From Roseomonas sp. (lineage in GTDB: Bacteria > Pseudomonadota > Alphaproteobacteria > Acetobacterales > Acetobacteraceae): DNA of 64,000 bases. Location: NCBI GenBank assembly GCA_020249775.1, contig JADCFA010000015.1, positions 33,385 to 97,384 on the forward strand, in the 5' to 3' direction. Positions within the stretch are counted from its first letter, which is position 1. Every line of letters begins with the position of its first letter. The position numbers and the translations under genes were made by a program. Positions 35,913 through 44,140 of the stretch are shown here, piece by piece. Under the pieces are notes generated by a model. It worked only from the letters and a program-made list of their open reading frames with translations. It was not told where the DNA came from and did no database searches.

Positions 35913-36653
35913 GTGGCGGAGTTTTTGGCCAATTGCCTGCATGGGCTGGAAGCGCTTGGCCCGGGTGGGCTTTGGGCCGTGATGGGGGCGCTGTTCTTGG
36001 CTGGGCTGGCAGGCGGGGCTACCCATTGCGCCGCGATGTGCGGGCCCTTTGTGCTGGCGCAATCAGCGGCGATGGCGGATCATGCGGCTTCGGGCGGGAT
36101 GCTGCGGCGGCTCTCGGGCGCGGCGCTGCTGCCTTATCACGCGGGGCGGGCCTTGGGATATGGGCTGCTCGGCGCCTTTGCCGGCGGGCTGGTGGGCGCG
36201 GTCAGCCTCGGCACCGGCTGGCGTTTCGTGCTGGCGGGGATGTTGGCGCTGGCGGCGGTGCTGATGTTCGCACAAGCCTCCGCGCGTATCGCCGCGCTGC
36301 TGCCGCGCTTGGCCTCGCCCCGCCTGCCGGGCTTGCTGGAAGTGCGGCTTGGTCCGTTGTTGGCCGCGCCCACAAGGTTGCGCGGCGTGGCGCTTGGCCT
36401 GCTGCTATCGGCGCTGCCTTGCGGCTTGCTCTACGGCGCCCTGGCCGGGGCTGCGGCAACCGGCAGCGCCTTGGGCGGTGCGCTGGCCATGGTAAGTTTC
36501 GTTGCCGGCACGATTCCCGCGCTGATCGGCGTTGCTTTGCTCGGGCGCTTCTTCGGCAAAGACCACGGGCCGCTTATGCGCGGCCTGGCGGCGGGGTTGT
36601 TTGTGCTGAATGGCGTGGTGCTGATGGTGATGGCGGTAAGGGTGGCGGGGTAG
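35913..36653 (+). CDS. SafE/DsbD-like membrane protein (TauE/SafE superfamily)
   Basis: The 246-residue protein starts at a GTG 5 bp after the glycosylase stop. It has about six hydrophobic segments and the motif GGATHCAAMCGPFVLAQ near residue 32. This His-Cys...Met-Cys-Gly-Pro pattern marks the sulfite-exporter-like/DsbD_2 family, often found near cytochrome-oxidase assembly and metal genes. LSALPCGLLYGALAGAAATG in the second half is the matching repeat. A role in metal or thiol handling across the membrane is plausible but not shown here. The neighbouring genes do not help. Confidence 0.8.
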   Translation: MAEFLANCLHGLEALGPGGLWAVMGALFLAGLAGGATHCAAMCGPFVLAQSAAMADHAASGGMLRRLSGAALLPYHAGRALGYGLLGAFAGGLVGAVSLGTGWRFVLAGMLALAAVLMFAQASARIAALLPRLASPRLPGLLEVRLGPLLAAPTRLRGVALGLLLSALPCGLLYGALAGAAATGSALGGALAMVSFVAGTIPALIGVALLGRFFGKDHGPLMRGLAAGLFVLNGVVLMVMAVRVAG

Positions 36654-36693
36654 GGGGCAGCAAGTCGCTTGCAAGAAGCCTTGGGATTGAAGT

Positions 36694-37036
36694 CTAGCGA
36701 AATACAGTATTGGACAAATTCGATTTTCCCCCGAAAAATTCTCGGAAGGCATCAATAGCGACCAGGGCGCCGGTATGCGGCGCTTCGATGTGGCGCTCGT
36801 GGAATTCTGGGCTGAAGCGCTCCAGCACGCGGGTTTGTTCCTCAGTCAGCGTGATCGTGCGTTCTGCGGTTGCGTTCTCCAACCGCAGCGGCCTTTCGTG
36901 TTTGGTCAGTAGGTAATGGCGCATCCAGACACCGCGCACCCGGCCTGAGGGAGACCTGCAGGCCCCTCAACCACCGCTCCTGCTCGACAAGGGTGGCGCC
37001 GTGGCAGGGATTGGCGAGGGCTTGGTCGAGGATCGC
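36694..37036 (-). pseudogene. IS481-family transposase remnant
   Basis: On the minus strand the frame at 36939-36694 reads MRHYLLTKHERPLRLE, then LERFSPEFHERHIEAPHTGA and LVAIDAF, a typical IS481 N-terminal and first-Asp (DTF) region. An upstream piece (NPCHGATLVEQERWLRGL) is in another frame, so a frameshift near 36945 breaks it. The sequence stops matching straight after AIDAF, where the rest of the catalytic domain should follow. No terminal inverted repeats were seen. It is a dead fragment. Confidence 0.72.
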
Positions 37037-37455
37037 CTTTGGCTGCGCCAGTAGCGCGGCAATGAACTTCCAGGCCGCATCGCCTGCAAGTAGACCTTCG
37101 TGGTTCCTGGTGAAGGTGGTGGGATCCCACACCAGGTCATCAACGCCAAGCCTGACAAACCAGAGGAAAAAGCAGGTCAAACTCGATACGCTCGACGAAT
37201 TGCCGTTCCGAATGGATCGAGTAGAAAGCTTGCAACAACAGGGCACGGATCAGTCCGCTCCGGCGGGATGGAGGCCCGACCGAATGGCGAATAGAGCGGG
37301 TCGAAGGCTGCCGAAAGATCCATCGGCGCGCTATTCACCAGGCCGCATGTCGCGCGCAGCGGATGATCAGGGCCCACCCGCTGTTCAAGATCACCATAGC
37401 TCAACAAGGAACCGGCCAGCGTGTCACTGCCGTGCATTGCAACCCTGTCCAAATG
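37037..37455 (-). pseudogene. IS5-family transposase N-terminal remnant, frameshifted
   Basis: The minus strand reads DTLAGSLLSYGDLEQRVGPD then PFGRASIPPE in one frame. LIRALLLQAFYSIHSERQF follows in a second frame, and LWFVRLGVDDLVWDPTTFTR with GLLAGDAAWKF in a third. Together these are the N-terminal (InsH-like) region of IS5-type transposases, broken by frameshifts at about 37258 and 37165. It runs straight into the IS481 fragment with no catalytic part left. Confidence 0.78.
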
Positions 37456-37728
37456 CGGCGATAGAGAGTCATAAATGGAGAGATTTGGGCTACGAATTTC
37501 AACAGCTCGTTAGAACCGCCAGCGGAACATTTGGTATTTGACTTTTTCATTTGGCCCTTGATCATGCACGTCTTGGTGAGCGTTAACGATACGCCACATA
37601 TTGCGTTGACTTGCGCGTTGATGTAGCCAATTCGCCGTGAGGTTTGATAGGCAACAGGTTTATACGACTGCTTATCAATTTTCTGATCGGCTTTTTAGAA
37701 GCTTTGGCGTCAATAGGAGGATGAGGAA
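37456..37728. other. AT-rich gap before the hydrolase gene
   Basis: No coding frame or IS end could be recognised in these 273 bp. The base composition is richer in A and T than the core chromosome, and the right end has the AGGAGG ribosome site of the next gene. It probably holds the promoter of the hydrolase gene. Confidence 0.5.
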
Positions 37729-38778
37729 ATGCCCCATGATTATGTCATCAGCGCCAGAAAGATTGAAAAGGGTAACTTTGTTGCCGAACCAGGTCCAGTT
37801 CGTTACCTACGCGTCCCATATAATGCTTCCGCAGCGCTGCCCGCATACGCAACTGCAGGTGCTGGCGATCTTGGGCTTTGGATTGATGAGGTGATCGGCC
37901 TTGCCGATGGGGATGAGAATCCAAATTCAATAAGCCTACGTGGCGATATTCTCGTCTTTGTCCATGGATATAACAATTCTCCAGAGACCATCCTGTGGCG
38001 CCAGCGACGACTTAATGAGGACCTCAAGGCGGAAGGCTGGCGGGGTGTTGTTATCGGGTTTGACTGGCCCTGCGAAGAGAAGCCACTGAATTACCTTGAA
38101 GATCGCAAGGATGCTGCCGCTGTTGCGTTGGAATTGGTGCGCAGTTGCGTGAAACGCATTATGAAGGCACAAAATCACGGCTGCGAAACCAATATCCATC
38201 TGATTGGGCATTCGACCGGTGCCTATGTGATCATGGAGGCTTTCGCCCAGGCGGAGAAGGACGGCGAATTATTCAAAAGCCCATGGCGGATTGGCCAAGT
38301 GGCCTTCATCGGTGCCGATGTAGCAGCTCATGCTCTTTCCAGTGGGGATGACTGGGCAGCCCCGATGTTCCGACGTATCATGCGACTCACCAATTACACA
38401 AACCCTTACGACTCCGCCCTTGGCATTTCGAACGCCAAACGGCTTGGAACAGCGCCCCGTGTTGGGCGCGCTGGTGCACCATTAGACCCTGATCCAAAGG
38501 TAGCGGATGTGGATTGCGGTCCATATTTCTCCTCACTAAATCCTGCGAATGCGATATTCGCCAAAGATGCTAATTTCACCCATTCCTGGCACGTGGGAGA
38601 TCGCGTTTTTGCCCGTGACCTCGCGATGACCCTTGAGGGTGCCATTGATCGCCGCGCCATCTCAACGCGGCGGATTGAGGGAGGCAGGCTGACCTTGTGC
38701 AACGAGCCGAGGCCACCTTACATGCATGCCTGGAACATCCGGGGCGTTACTGGTGGTAGCAGCCCCCCGTCCTCCTAG
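37729..38778 (+). CDS. Alpha/beta hydrolase (DUF900-like)
   Basis: The 349-residue protein has the alpha/beta-hydrolase oxyanion motif ILVFVHGYNNSPETILWRQ near residue 76 and the nucleophile elbow HLIGHSTGAYVIMEAF with Ser at about 164. A late histidine in THSWHVGDRVF could complete the triad. The pattern FVHGYNNS...R resembles DUF900, a family of predicted esterases or lipases found in virulence and secretion contexts as well as in plain chromosomes. No signal peptide is present. Codon use is visibly less GC-biased than in neighbouring genes, and it lies between transposase remnants, so it was probably acquired. A clean AGGAGG ribosome site supports expression. Confidence 0.8.
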   Translation: MPHDYVISARKIEKGNFVAEPGPVRYLRVPYNASAALPAYATAGAGDLGLWIDEVIGLADGDENPNSISLRGDILVFVHGYNNSPETILWRQRRLNEDLKAEGWRGVVIGFDWPCEEKPLNYLEDRKDAAAVALELVRSCVKRIMKAQNHGCETNIHLIGHSTGAYVIMEAFAQAEKDGELFKSPWRIGQVAFIGADVAAHALSSGDDWAAPMFRRIMRLTNYTNPYDSALGISNAKRLGTAPRVGRAGAPLDPDPKVADVDCGPYFSSLNPANAIFAKDANFTHSWHVGDRVFARDLAMTLEGAIDRRAISTRRIEGGRLTLCNEPRPPYMHAWNIRGVTGGSSPPSS

Positions 38779-38971
38779 TGGCGCGATTCATTCTGACTTT
38801 TCATGATCGCAGGACGTCGACTCGCAACCACTAGCCACATATTTGGTGGGCCGATTGACACTGCTGTCGGGATCCAACAGCAGCGATCAGACCACCAGGC
38901 CGCCTGGACACTAAATCTCAGCCACGTCTGGAAGATGCGGGTGTTACGAAATTAAAATGATTTCTTGACGT

Positions 38972-39310
38972 TTATTCCAGCTCTTTCGCGACGCGCCTGA
39001 ATTGCTTGAGCTTGCTGAACCTACACTCGATCAGGCAACAATGAGCGTAAAGGAGCTTGCCAATAGGAAGCTTTTTTGCACGGGACCGATTTTTCGGGAT
39101 GACAGCGATGGCATTTTTCTCTGCAATTGTTTCGCGAAAGGGGGCGGCATCTTGGGTGGTATCTGCGATGAAAAAATCTGCAGAAAGTCTATCAATCAGC
39201 GCATGGGCTTCGCGATAATTTCCACGCCGGCCGAAGGAAAGAATAAATGGTAGCGTAGTGCCTAAGGCGCGCATCGCAATATGGATTTTCATGCTCAGTC
39301 CGCGGTGCAA
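38972..39310 (-). pseudogene. IS5-family (IS427-like) transposase C-terminal remnant
   Basis: The minus-strand frame reads GLSMKIHIAMRALGTTLPFI, then ALIDRLSADFFIADT, AIAVIPKNRSRAKKL and CLIECRFSKLKQFRRVAK, the C-terminal half of an IS5-group DDE transposase including the region of the final glutamate. The middle catalytic Asp region reads IADTTQDA instead of the usual ADKGYDA, so it is probably dead as well as truncated. It is cut on its 5' side by an IS3 fragment. Confidence 0.75.
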
Positions 39311-39324
39311 GTAGGCAGGGGCTT

Positions 39325-39708
39325 GATCTTCTCTGCAAGGTATTGCCGATTGCACCGTCAACTTATTTCGATCATCTGGCAGAGCGCGCCGATCCTGCGC
39401 TTCTGTCTGATCGGGCTAAGCGGGATACGTTGCTACTGGCGGAAATCAAGCGAATGTATAAGGCGCATTTCGAGGTCTATGGCGCGCAGCAGTTCCGGCA
39501 TCAGTTATATCGAAAAGATTTCAGCGTCGCGCGCTGTACTGTTGCCCGTCTAGTGCGCGCCAACGGGATTGAGGAGACATTTCGCGGGAAAACGCTGCGG
39601 ACGAGCTTTTCCGATGAGGCGCCACCTTGTCCGAGGGATCCTGCCAATCGGCAATGCCAGGCTGCGGCGCCGAACCGACTTTGGGTCTCTGATTTGATTT
39701 GGCGTGTT
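39325..39708 (+). pseudogene. IS3-family OrfB transposase remnant
   Basis: The plus strand reads LCKVLPIAPSTYFDHLAERA, then YGAQQFRHQLYRKDFSVARC, RANGIEETFRGKTLRTSF and APNRLWVSDLIW. This is the N-terminal part of an IS3-family OrfB up to the first catalytic Asp (WVSD). The match ends there, just before a hairpin repeat (39714-39757) and the stop of the propionyl-CoA synthetase gene. OrfA and the rest of OrfB are absent. Confidence 0.8.
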
Positions 39709-39713
39709 TGGTC

Positions 39714-39757
39714 GTATTTTCCGGAGAGCCAAGTGATTCCACTTGGCTTGAAAATGC
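39714..39757. repeat. Dispersed hairpin repeat, copy 2
   Basis: A 9-bp inner stem AGCCAAGTG/CACTTGGCT with loop ATTC sits inside outer GTATTTT/AAAATGC arms. It directly abuts the stop codon of the propionyl-CoA synthetase gene (39758), so it may also act as its transcript end. Confidence 0.8.
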
Positions 39758-41653
39758 TCACCGCATTGCGCCCTTCAGCACGATGGTGATCTCATCCAGG
39801 ATCGCCGGATCATCAATGGTGGGGGGTACGGTATAGGGTTCAGCATCGGCGATCTTGCGCATGGTGGCGCGCAGGATCTTGCCGCTGCGTGTCTTCGGCA
39901 GCCGTGCCACCACCTTCGCATCCTTGAAGGCAGCAACAGGCCCGATCTTTTCGCGCACCAGTCCGATCAGTTCGCGCGCCAGCGCATCTTCGGGCTTGTT
40001 CACGCCGGATTTCACCACCACCAGGCCGAGTGGCACTTGCCCCTTCAGCGTATCGCGCACGCCAACCACGGCGCATTCGGCGATATCAGGATGCGCCGCC
40101 AGCACTTCTTCCATCGCGCCCGTCGAAAGCCTGTGGCCCGCGACATTGATGATGTCGTCCGTCCGGCTCATCACCGAAACATAGCCTTCTTCGTCAATCA
40201 TTCCGGCATCGGCGGTGCTGTAATGGCCGGCAAAATGCGAAAGATAGGCTTCCTTGAAGCGTTCATCCGCATTGTAGAGTGTCGGCAAGGCTGAGGGAGG
40301 CAAGGGCAGCTTCACCGCAAGACTGCCGATTTGTCCGCGCGGGACCGGCCGCCCCGCCTCATCCAACACCACCACATCATAACCAGGTGCGGGTTTGCCG
40401 CCGGAACCGGCGCGGGTTGGGAAAAGCCCCAAGCCGCGGAAATTGCCGGTGATGGTCCAGCCGGTTTCGGTTTGCCACCAATGATCCACTACGGGCTTTC
40501 GCAACAGGCGTTCCGACCAGGTGATGGTATCGGGATCGCAGCGTTCACCGGCAAGATAAAGCGCTTCCAGCTTCGACAGATCATATTTCTTCAGAAAAAC
40601 GCCTTCCGGGTCTTCCTTCTTGATGGCGCGAATGGCGGTGGGGGCGGTGAATAACAGCTTCACGCCATGATCCGCGCATACGCGCCAGAAGGTGCCGGGA
40701 TCGGGCGTGCCAACTGGCTTGCCTTCAAACAACACGGTGGTGCAGCCCGCGAGTAGCGGCGCATAAACAATATAGGAATGCCCGACCACCCAACCGACAT
40801 CGGAAGCCGCCCAGTAAACATCGCCGGGCTTCATGCCGTAGACGAGTTCCATGGAATGATGCAGCGCTACCGCATGCCCGCCATTATCGCGCAAGATCCC
40901 CTTGGGCTGGCCCGTGGTGCCTGAGGTATAAAGTATATAAAGCGGATCAGTGGCCGCGACAGAAACGCAAGGATGCGGCGCGGCGGCTGCTTCGGCCGCC
41001 AGCAAATCCTCATCACGACCCGGCGTCATGTCGCAGGGCGCTTGCGGGCGTTGCAGGATCAGCACGGATGCTGGCTTATGCGGGGAAAGCGCAATCGCTT
41101 CATCCAATAGCGGCTTGTAGTGCACGACGCGCCCAGGTTCCAGGCCGCAGGATGCGCTGATGATCGCTTTCGGTTTGGCGTCCGCAATGCGGCTGGCAAG
41201 CTCCGCCGCCGCGAAACCGCCAAACACCACGGAATGCACCGCGCCAAGCCGCGCGGCCGCCAGCATGGCAATCGCTGCTTCCGGCACCATGGGCATATAG
41301 ATCACCACGCGGTCGCCCTTGGTAATGCCACGCGCGGCCAAGGCGCCGGCCAGCTTCGCCACGCGGTTCTGCAATTCGGCATAGGTGATGCGCTGCACCT
41401 GCCCGGTCATGGGGCTGTCATAAATGATCGCATCCTGCTGCCCGCGCCCGGCAGCAACATGGCGGTCTACGGCGTTGTGGCAGGTATTCAACGCCGCATC
41501 GGGAAACCAGCGACCATAAACCCCCATCGAGGCATCAAAAATGCGCTGCGGCGCGCGGTCCCAATCAAGCCCGCGCGCGGCTTCCGCCCAATAGGCTTCC
41601 GGGTCGCGCTTCCAGCGCGCATGGGTCGCGTCATATTGCGAAGCCTCGGACAT
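39758..41653 (-). CDS. prpE: Propionyl-CoA synthetase
   Basis: From the ATG at 41653, with GGGGGA upstream, the protein has 631 residues, normal for PrpE. It is an acyl-adenylate-forming enzyme: YILYTSGTTGQPKGILRDNG is the ATP loop, VVDHWWQTETGWTI is the A5 motif in the form typical of PrpE rather than acetyl-CoA synthetase, and PKTRSGKILRATMRK carries the C-terminal catalytic lysine, also the usual acetylation site. It makes propionyl-CoA (and often acetyl-CoA) from the free acid. The open frame before 41653 is an unlikely extension. The neighbouring symporter pair suggests uptake and activation of short-chain acids as one function. Confidence 0.9.
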   Translation of the reverse strand: MSEASQYDATHARWKRDPEAYWAEAARGLDWDRAPQRIFDASMGVYGRWFPDAALNTCHNAVDRHVAAGRGQQDAIIYDSPMTGQVQRITYAELQNRVAKLAGALAARGITKGDRVVIYMPMVPEAAIAMLAAARLGAVHSVVFGGFAAAELASRIADAKPKAIISASCGLEPGRVVHYKPLLDEAIALSPHKPASVLILQRPQAPCDMTPGRDEDLLAAEAAAAPHPCVSVAATDPLYILYTSGTTGQPKGILRDNGGHAVALHHSMELVYGMKPGDVYWAASDVGWVVGHSYIVYAPLLAGCTTVLFEGKPVGTPDPGTFWRVCADHGVKLLFTAPTAIRAIKKEDPEGVFLKKYDLSKLEALYLAGERCDPDTITWSERLLRKPVVDHWWQTETGWTITGNFRGLGLFPTRAGSGGKPAPGYDVVVLDEAGRPVPRGQIGSLAVKLPLPPSALPTLYNADERFKEAYLSHFAGHYSTADAGMIDEEGYVSVMSRTDDIINVAGHRLSTGAMEEVLAAHPDIAECAVVGVRDTLKGQVPLGLVVVKSGVNKPEDALARELIGLVREKIGPVAAFKDAKVVARLPKTRSGKILRATMRKIADAEPYTVPPTIDDPAILDEITIVLKGAMR

Positions 41654-41866
41654 GGTTTCCCCCTTTTTGCGACAGCGCCGAATTGGACTTAGCGTGCCGC
41701 CTTGGCGGGGCGCAGCGCAAGCCCCGATTGAATAATCGCGCGTCACGGCCCCCGGTTTTGCGATGGCGCAAGCCCGCCGCCGAGATTTCTGGAAACCTGC
41801 CACCGAAGCATGCGAGACTAAGGCCATGGCACCGCCTCGCCCCACCTATGGCCGGAACGCCCGCCC

Positions 41867-42574
41867 GTGAGCGGCTTGCTCCGCCGCGCCCTTGGGCTGA
41901 TCGGGCATGGGCTGAGGCCCCCCTTGCGGGAATTCCTGCGCGCCCGGGCGCATTTTCACGCCGCACTCCCCGCCGGCCCGCTAATCGCGCAGAACTATGT
42001 GGTGTTTGACCTGGAATCGACCGGGCTTGATGTCAGCGGCGGAGATCGGGCGATTTCCATCGGCGCCGTTCGGCTGCGCAATGGCGAAATCCGCGAAAGC
42101 TTCGTCACCCTGATCAATCCCGCCCGCGCCATCCCGCCAGGCTCCATCCGCTATCACGGCATTACCGATGCCATGGTGGCCGATGCGCTGCCGGCGGCCG
42201 AAGCACTCGCCCGTTTTCGGGATTTTGCTGCCGATGATGTGCTTGTTGCGCATAATGCCGCCTTCGACCGCACCCTGATCTATGCCGAAGAATTTCGCGG
42301 CGCGCCCGCCATCGGCAATCCCTTCCTGTGCAGCCTTGCGACCTCGCGCTGGCTCGATCCTGAGGAAGCGGATCATTCGCTTGATGGGCTATGCGGGCGG
42401 GCGGGGATTGTGATCACGGGCAGGCACCAGGCCTTGGGGGATGCGGCAGCCACGGCTGCGCTCTGGGTTAGCCTTATGGCGCGCGCTGCGGCGCGGGGTG
42501 TGGATGATCTGGCCGAATTGGTGCGGCGCAGCCGCATGACCGCCGCCATGGCCGCGACGGCAGAGCATTTTTGA
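41867..42574 (+). CDS. DnaQ-like 3'-5' exonuclease
   Basis: The 235-residue protein starts at a GTG. The exonuclease fold begins at about residue 44 with YVVFDLESTGLDVSG (ExoI, D and E), then VLVAHNAAFDRTLIY (ExoII), and GRHQALGDAAATAAL (ExoIII, H and D), so all DEDDh metal ligands are present. It is a stand-alone exonuclease, not a full polymerase subunit. It is divergent from prpE and convergent with the CBS/DUF294 gene, an association recognised in several proteobacterial acs/actP-type loci. What nucleic acid it degrades is unknown. Confidence 0.88.
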   Translation: MSGLLRRALGLIGHGLRPPLREFLRARAHFHAALPAGPLIAQNYVVFDLESTGLDVSGGDRAISIGAVRLRNGEIRESFVTLINPARAIPPGSIRYHGITDAMVADALPAAEALARFRDFAADDVLVAHNAAFDRTLIYAEEFRGAPAIGNPFLCSLATSRWLDPEEADHSLDGLCGRAGIVITGRHQALGDAAATAALWVSLMARAAARGVDDLAELVRRSRMTAAMAATAEHF

Positions 42575-42583
42575 GCAGGCCGC

Positions 42584-44026
42584 CTACCAGACCTGCCCGG
42601 TAAAACCAGCAAAGCTGGTGCGGGAGAAGCTGCGCACAGCCTTCAAAGCCTCCCGCAATGCCTGCCGCGCTTCCTTGGGCATGGCCGCCGTATCCACCAG
42701 ATTGCCCGGTCGGCGGCCGGCCGCGATGTCAGCCAATTGCTGTCGTAGCAGCACATCAAGCAGGAGTGAAAAGGCGGCTTGCAAGGCGCTCGCCTCCCGC
42801 GCCGTGATACTGCCGCGCGCCGCCAGGGCCGCGATGCGCTGAGCCGTCCCTGTTTCATTCATGCCATCGCGCAGCGCCAAAAGCCGGGTTGCAGCCACCA
42901 AGGGCATAAGCCCATGCAGCTTCAAATCTGTTCGGCTGCCAGGCCCGGGCTCATCATCGGCAAAACCACCGAACAGCGTCAGCCCAACATGCAGGCTGGC
43001 ATTCTGCGCTGCCATGGCGGCAAGCCAGGCGGGGCGCGCCGCCAATAGACCGGCCAGATGTTGGCGGAGCGCGAAAGCCGCAGCTTCATTCGCCTGCGCG
43101 GGACGGAAATCAAATACGATATCGCCAAACAGCAAGGCCGCGCCGACCCGGCGATTGGACCAAATGCCCATCTGATCGCGCCATTGCCGCGCAGTTTTTC
43201 GCCACAGCGGATTGCGCGCCATGATCCCGCCAGGGCAAAGCGGAAAGCCCGCCTGATCAAGGCGCTGATTGAAATCTTCGGTAAAGGAGCGGAACCAGGC
43301 ATCCACCGTAGCGTGGTCCCGATCCGGATAGTCTTCCAATATCATCCCATTATCCTGATCAGGCGTCAGCAAGCTTTCGCCCCGCCCCAGGCTGCCCATC
43401 ACCAGCAGCGTGAAGGGCACCGGCGCCGTGCCATGATCGGCGATGGTTTCCGCCAGAATGCGCCGATGCAGATCAAGGTTGATGCCATTGACCAAGCGCA
43501 CCACGGCGTCAGCCGTCAGCCCTTCCGCCAGCAGGGCGCGGGCAATGCCGGCCTGGGCGGCTTTGATCGCCGTGACATCGCCTGACAGCGCCTCAAGATG
43601 CGTCAACAACCCGCCGGAGACGGCCGCGAGGGCCTCGGCCCGATGCAGCATGCCAAGGCAGCGCCCCGCCGCATCCAGCACCGGCAAATGCCGGAGGCCA
43701 TGCTGGCGCAGCAAGGCAATGGCGCGCCAGAGCCCCTCATCCGGGGCGCAGGCGATCAGCGGCGCGGTCATGGCGGCGGCAAGCGGCACTTCCGCGCCAA
43801 GGCGAAACACCACGCGCCGCGCGATGTCCTGCTCGGTCAGAATGCCAATGGCGCAGCCGGCTCCATCCAGCGCCAGGATGGCGGAAGCCCGCGCGGCCGC
43901 CATGGCCGCGATGGCCTGACCAAGGGGCGTTTCAGCCGATAGCGCCGGTGGTGCCGCAGCCATGGCTGCGCTGGCAGGGCCAGTCAGGACGGCGATGGGG
44001 GCATGGCCGGGTGCAGTGGTGAGCAT
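42584..44026 (-). CDS. CBS-pair and DUF294 nucleotidyltransferase-like signalling protein
   Basis: The 480-residue protein has a CBS pair at about 25-140 (for example AIGILTEQDIARRVV and GLRHLPVLDAAGRCLGMLHR). A GlnD-like nucleotidyltransferase domain follows, with LLVMGSLGRGESLLTPDQDN at about 208-227 (G-S/G-R-x-E...D-x-D). A helical C-terminal DUF294-associated region contains LKLHGLMPLVAATRLLALRD. Such proteins are thought to sense adenine nucleotides through the CBS domains and modify an unknown partner. The gene lies head-to-tail near prpE and the symporter, suggesting regulation of carboxylate use. It ends 10 bp from the convergent exonuclease gene. Confidence 0.87.
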   Translation of the reverse strand: MLTTAPGHAPIAVLTGPASAAMAAAPPALSAETPLGQAIAAMAAARASAILALDGAGCAIGILTEQDIARRVVFRLGAEVPLAAAMTAPLIACAPDEGLWRAIALLRQHGLRHLPVLDAAGRCLGMLHRAEALAAVSGGLLTHLEALSGDVTAIKAAQAGIARALLAEGLTADAVVRLVNGINLDLHRRILAETIADHGTAPVPFTLLVMGSLGRGESLLTPDQDNGMILEDYPDRDHATVDAWFRSFTEDFNQRLDQAGFPLCPGGIMARNPLWRKTARQWRDQMGIWSNRRVGAALLFGDIVFDFRPAQANEAAAFALRQHLAGLLAARPAWLAAMAAQNASLHVGLTLFGGFADDEPGPGSRTDLKLHGLMPLVAATRLLALRDGMNETGTAQRIAALAARGSITAREASALQAAFSLLLDVLLRQQLADIAAGRRPGNLVDTAAMPKEARQALREALKAVRSFSRTSFAGFTGQVW

Positions 44027-44063
44027 GCCTTAATCTATGCCAAAACGGGCCGGCCAAGGCATG

Positions 44064-44095
44064 AAAAAAGCGACGCCGTCATCGGGCGCCGCTTT
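44064..44095 (-). terminator. Terminator for the MHS transporter gene
   Basis: Read on the minus strand, an 11-bp stem with one G-T pair (AAAGCGGCGCC / GGCGTCGCTTT) is followed by further T residues, the form of an intrinsic terminator. Confidence 0.78.
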
Positions 44096-44140
44096 CGTCA
44101 CATCAGCAGGGCAAGGCGGCTGCGCCGCCCCTGCCAAGGC

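Noticed and set aside
36694..39708. A complete composite transposon
   Set aside because: All four transposase pieces are truncated or frameshifted, from different families, and no matching terminal repeats or target duplications were seen.
39758..41653. Acetyl-CoA synthetase acs
   Set aside because: The WWQTETGW motif and overall blocks are those of PrpE; acetate activity is still possible as a side reaction.
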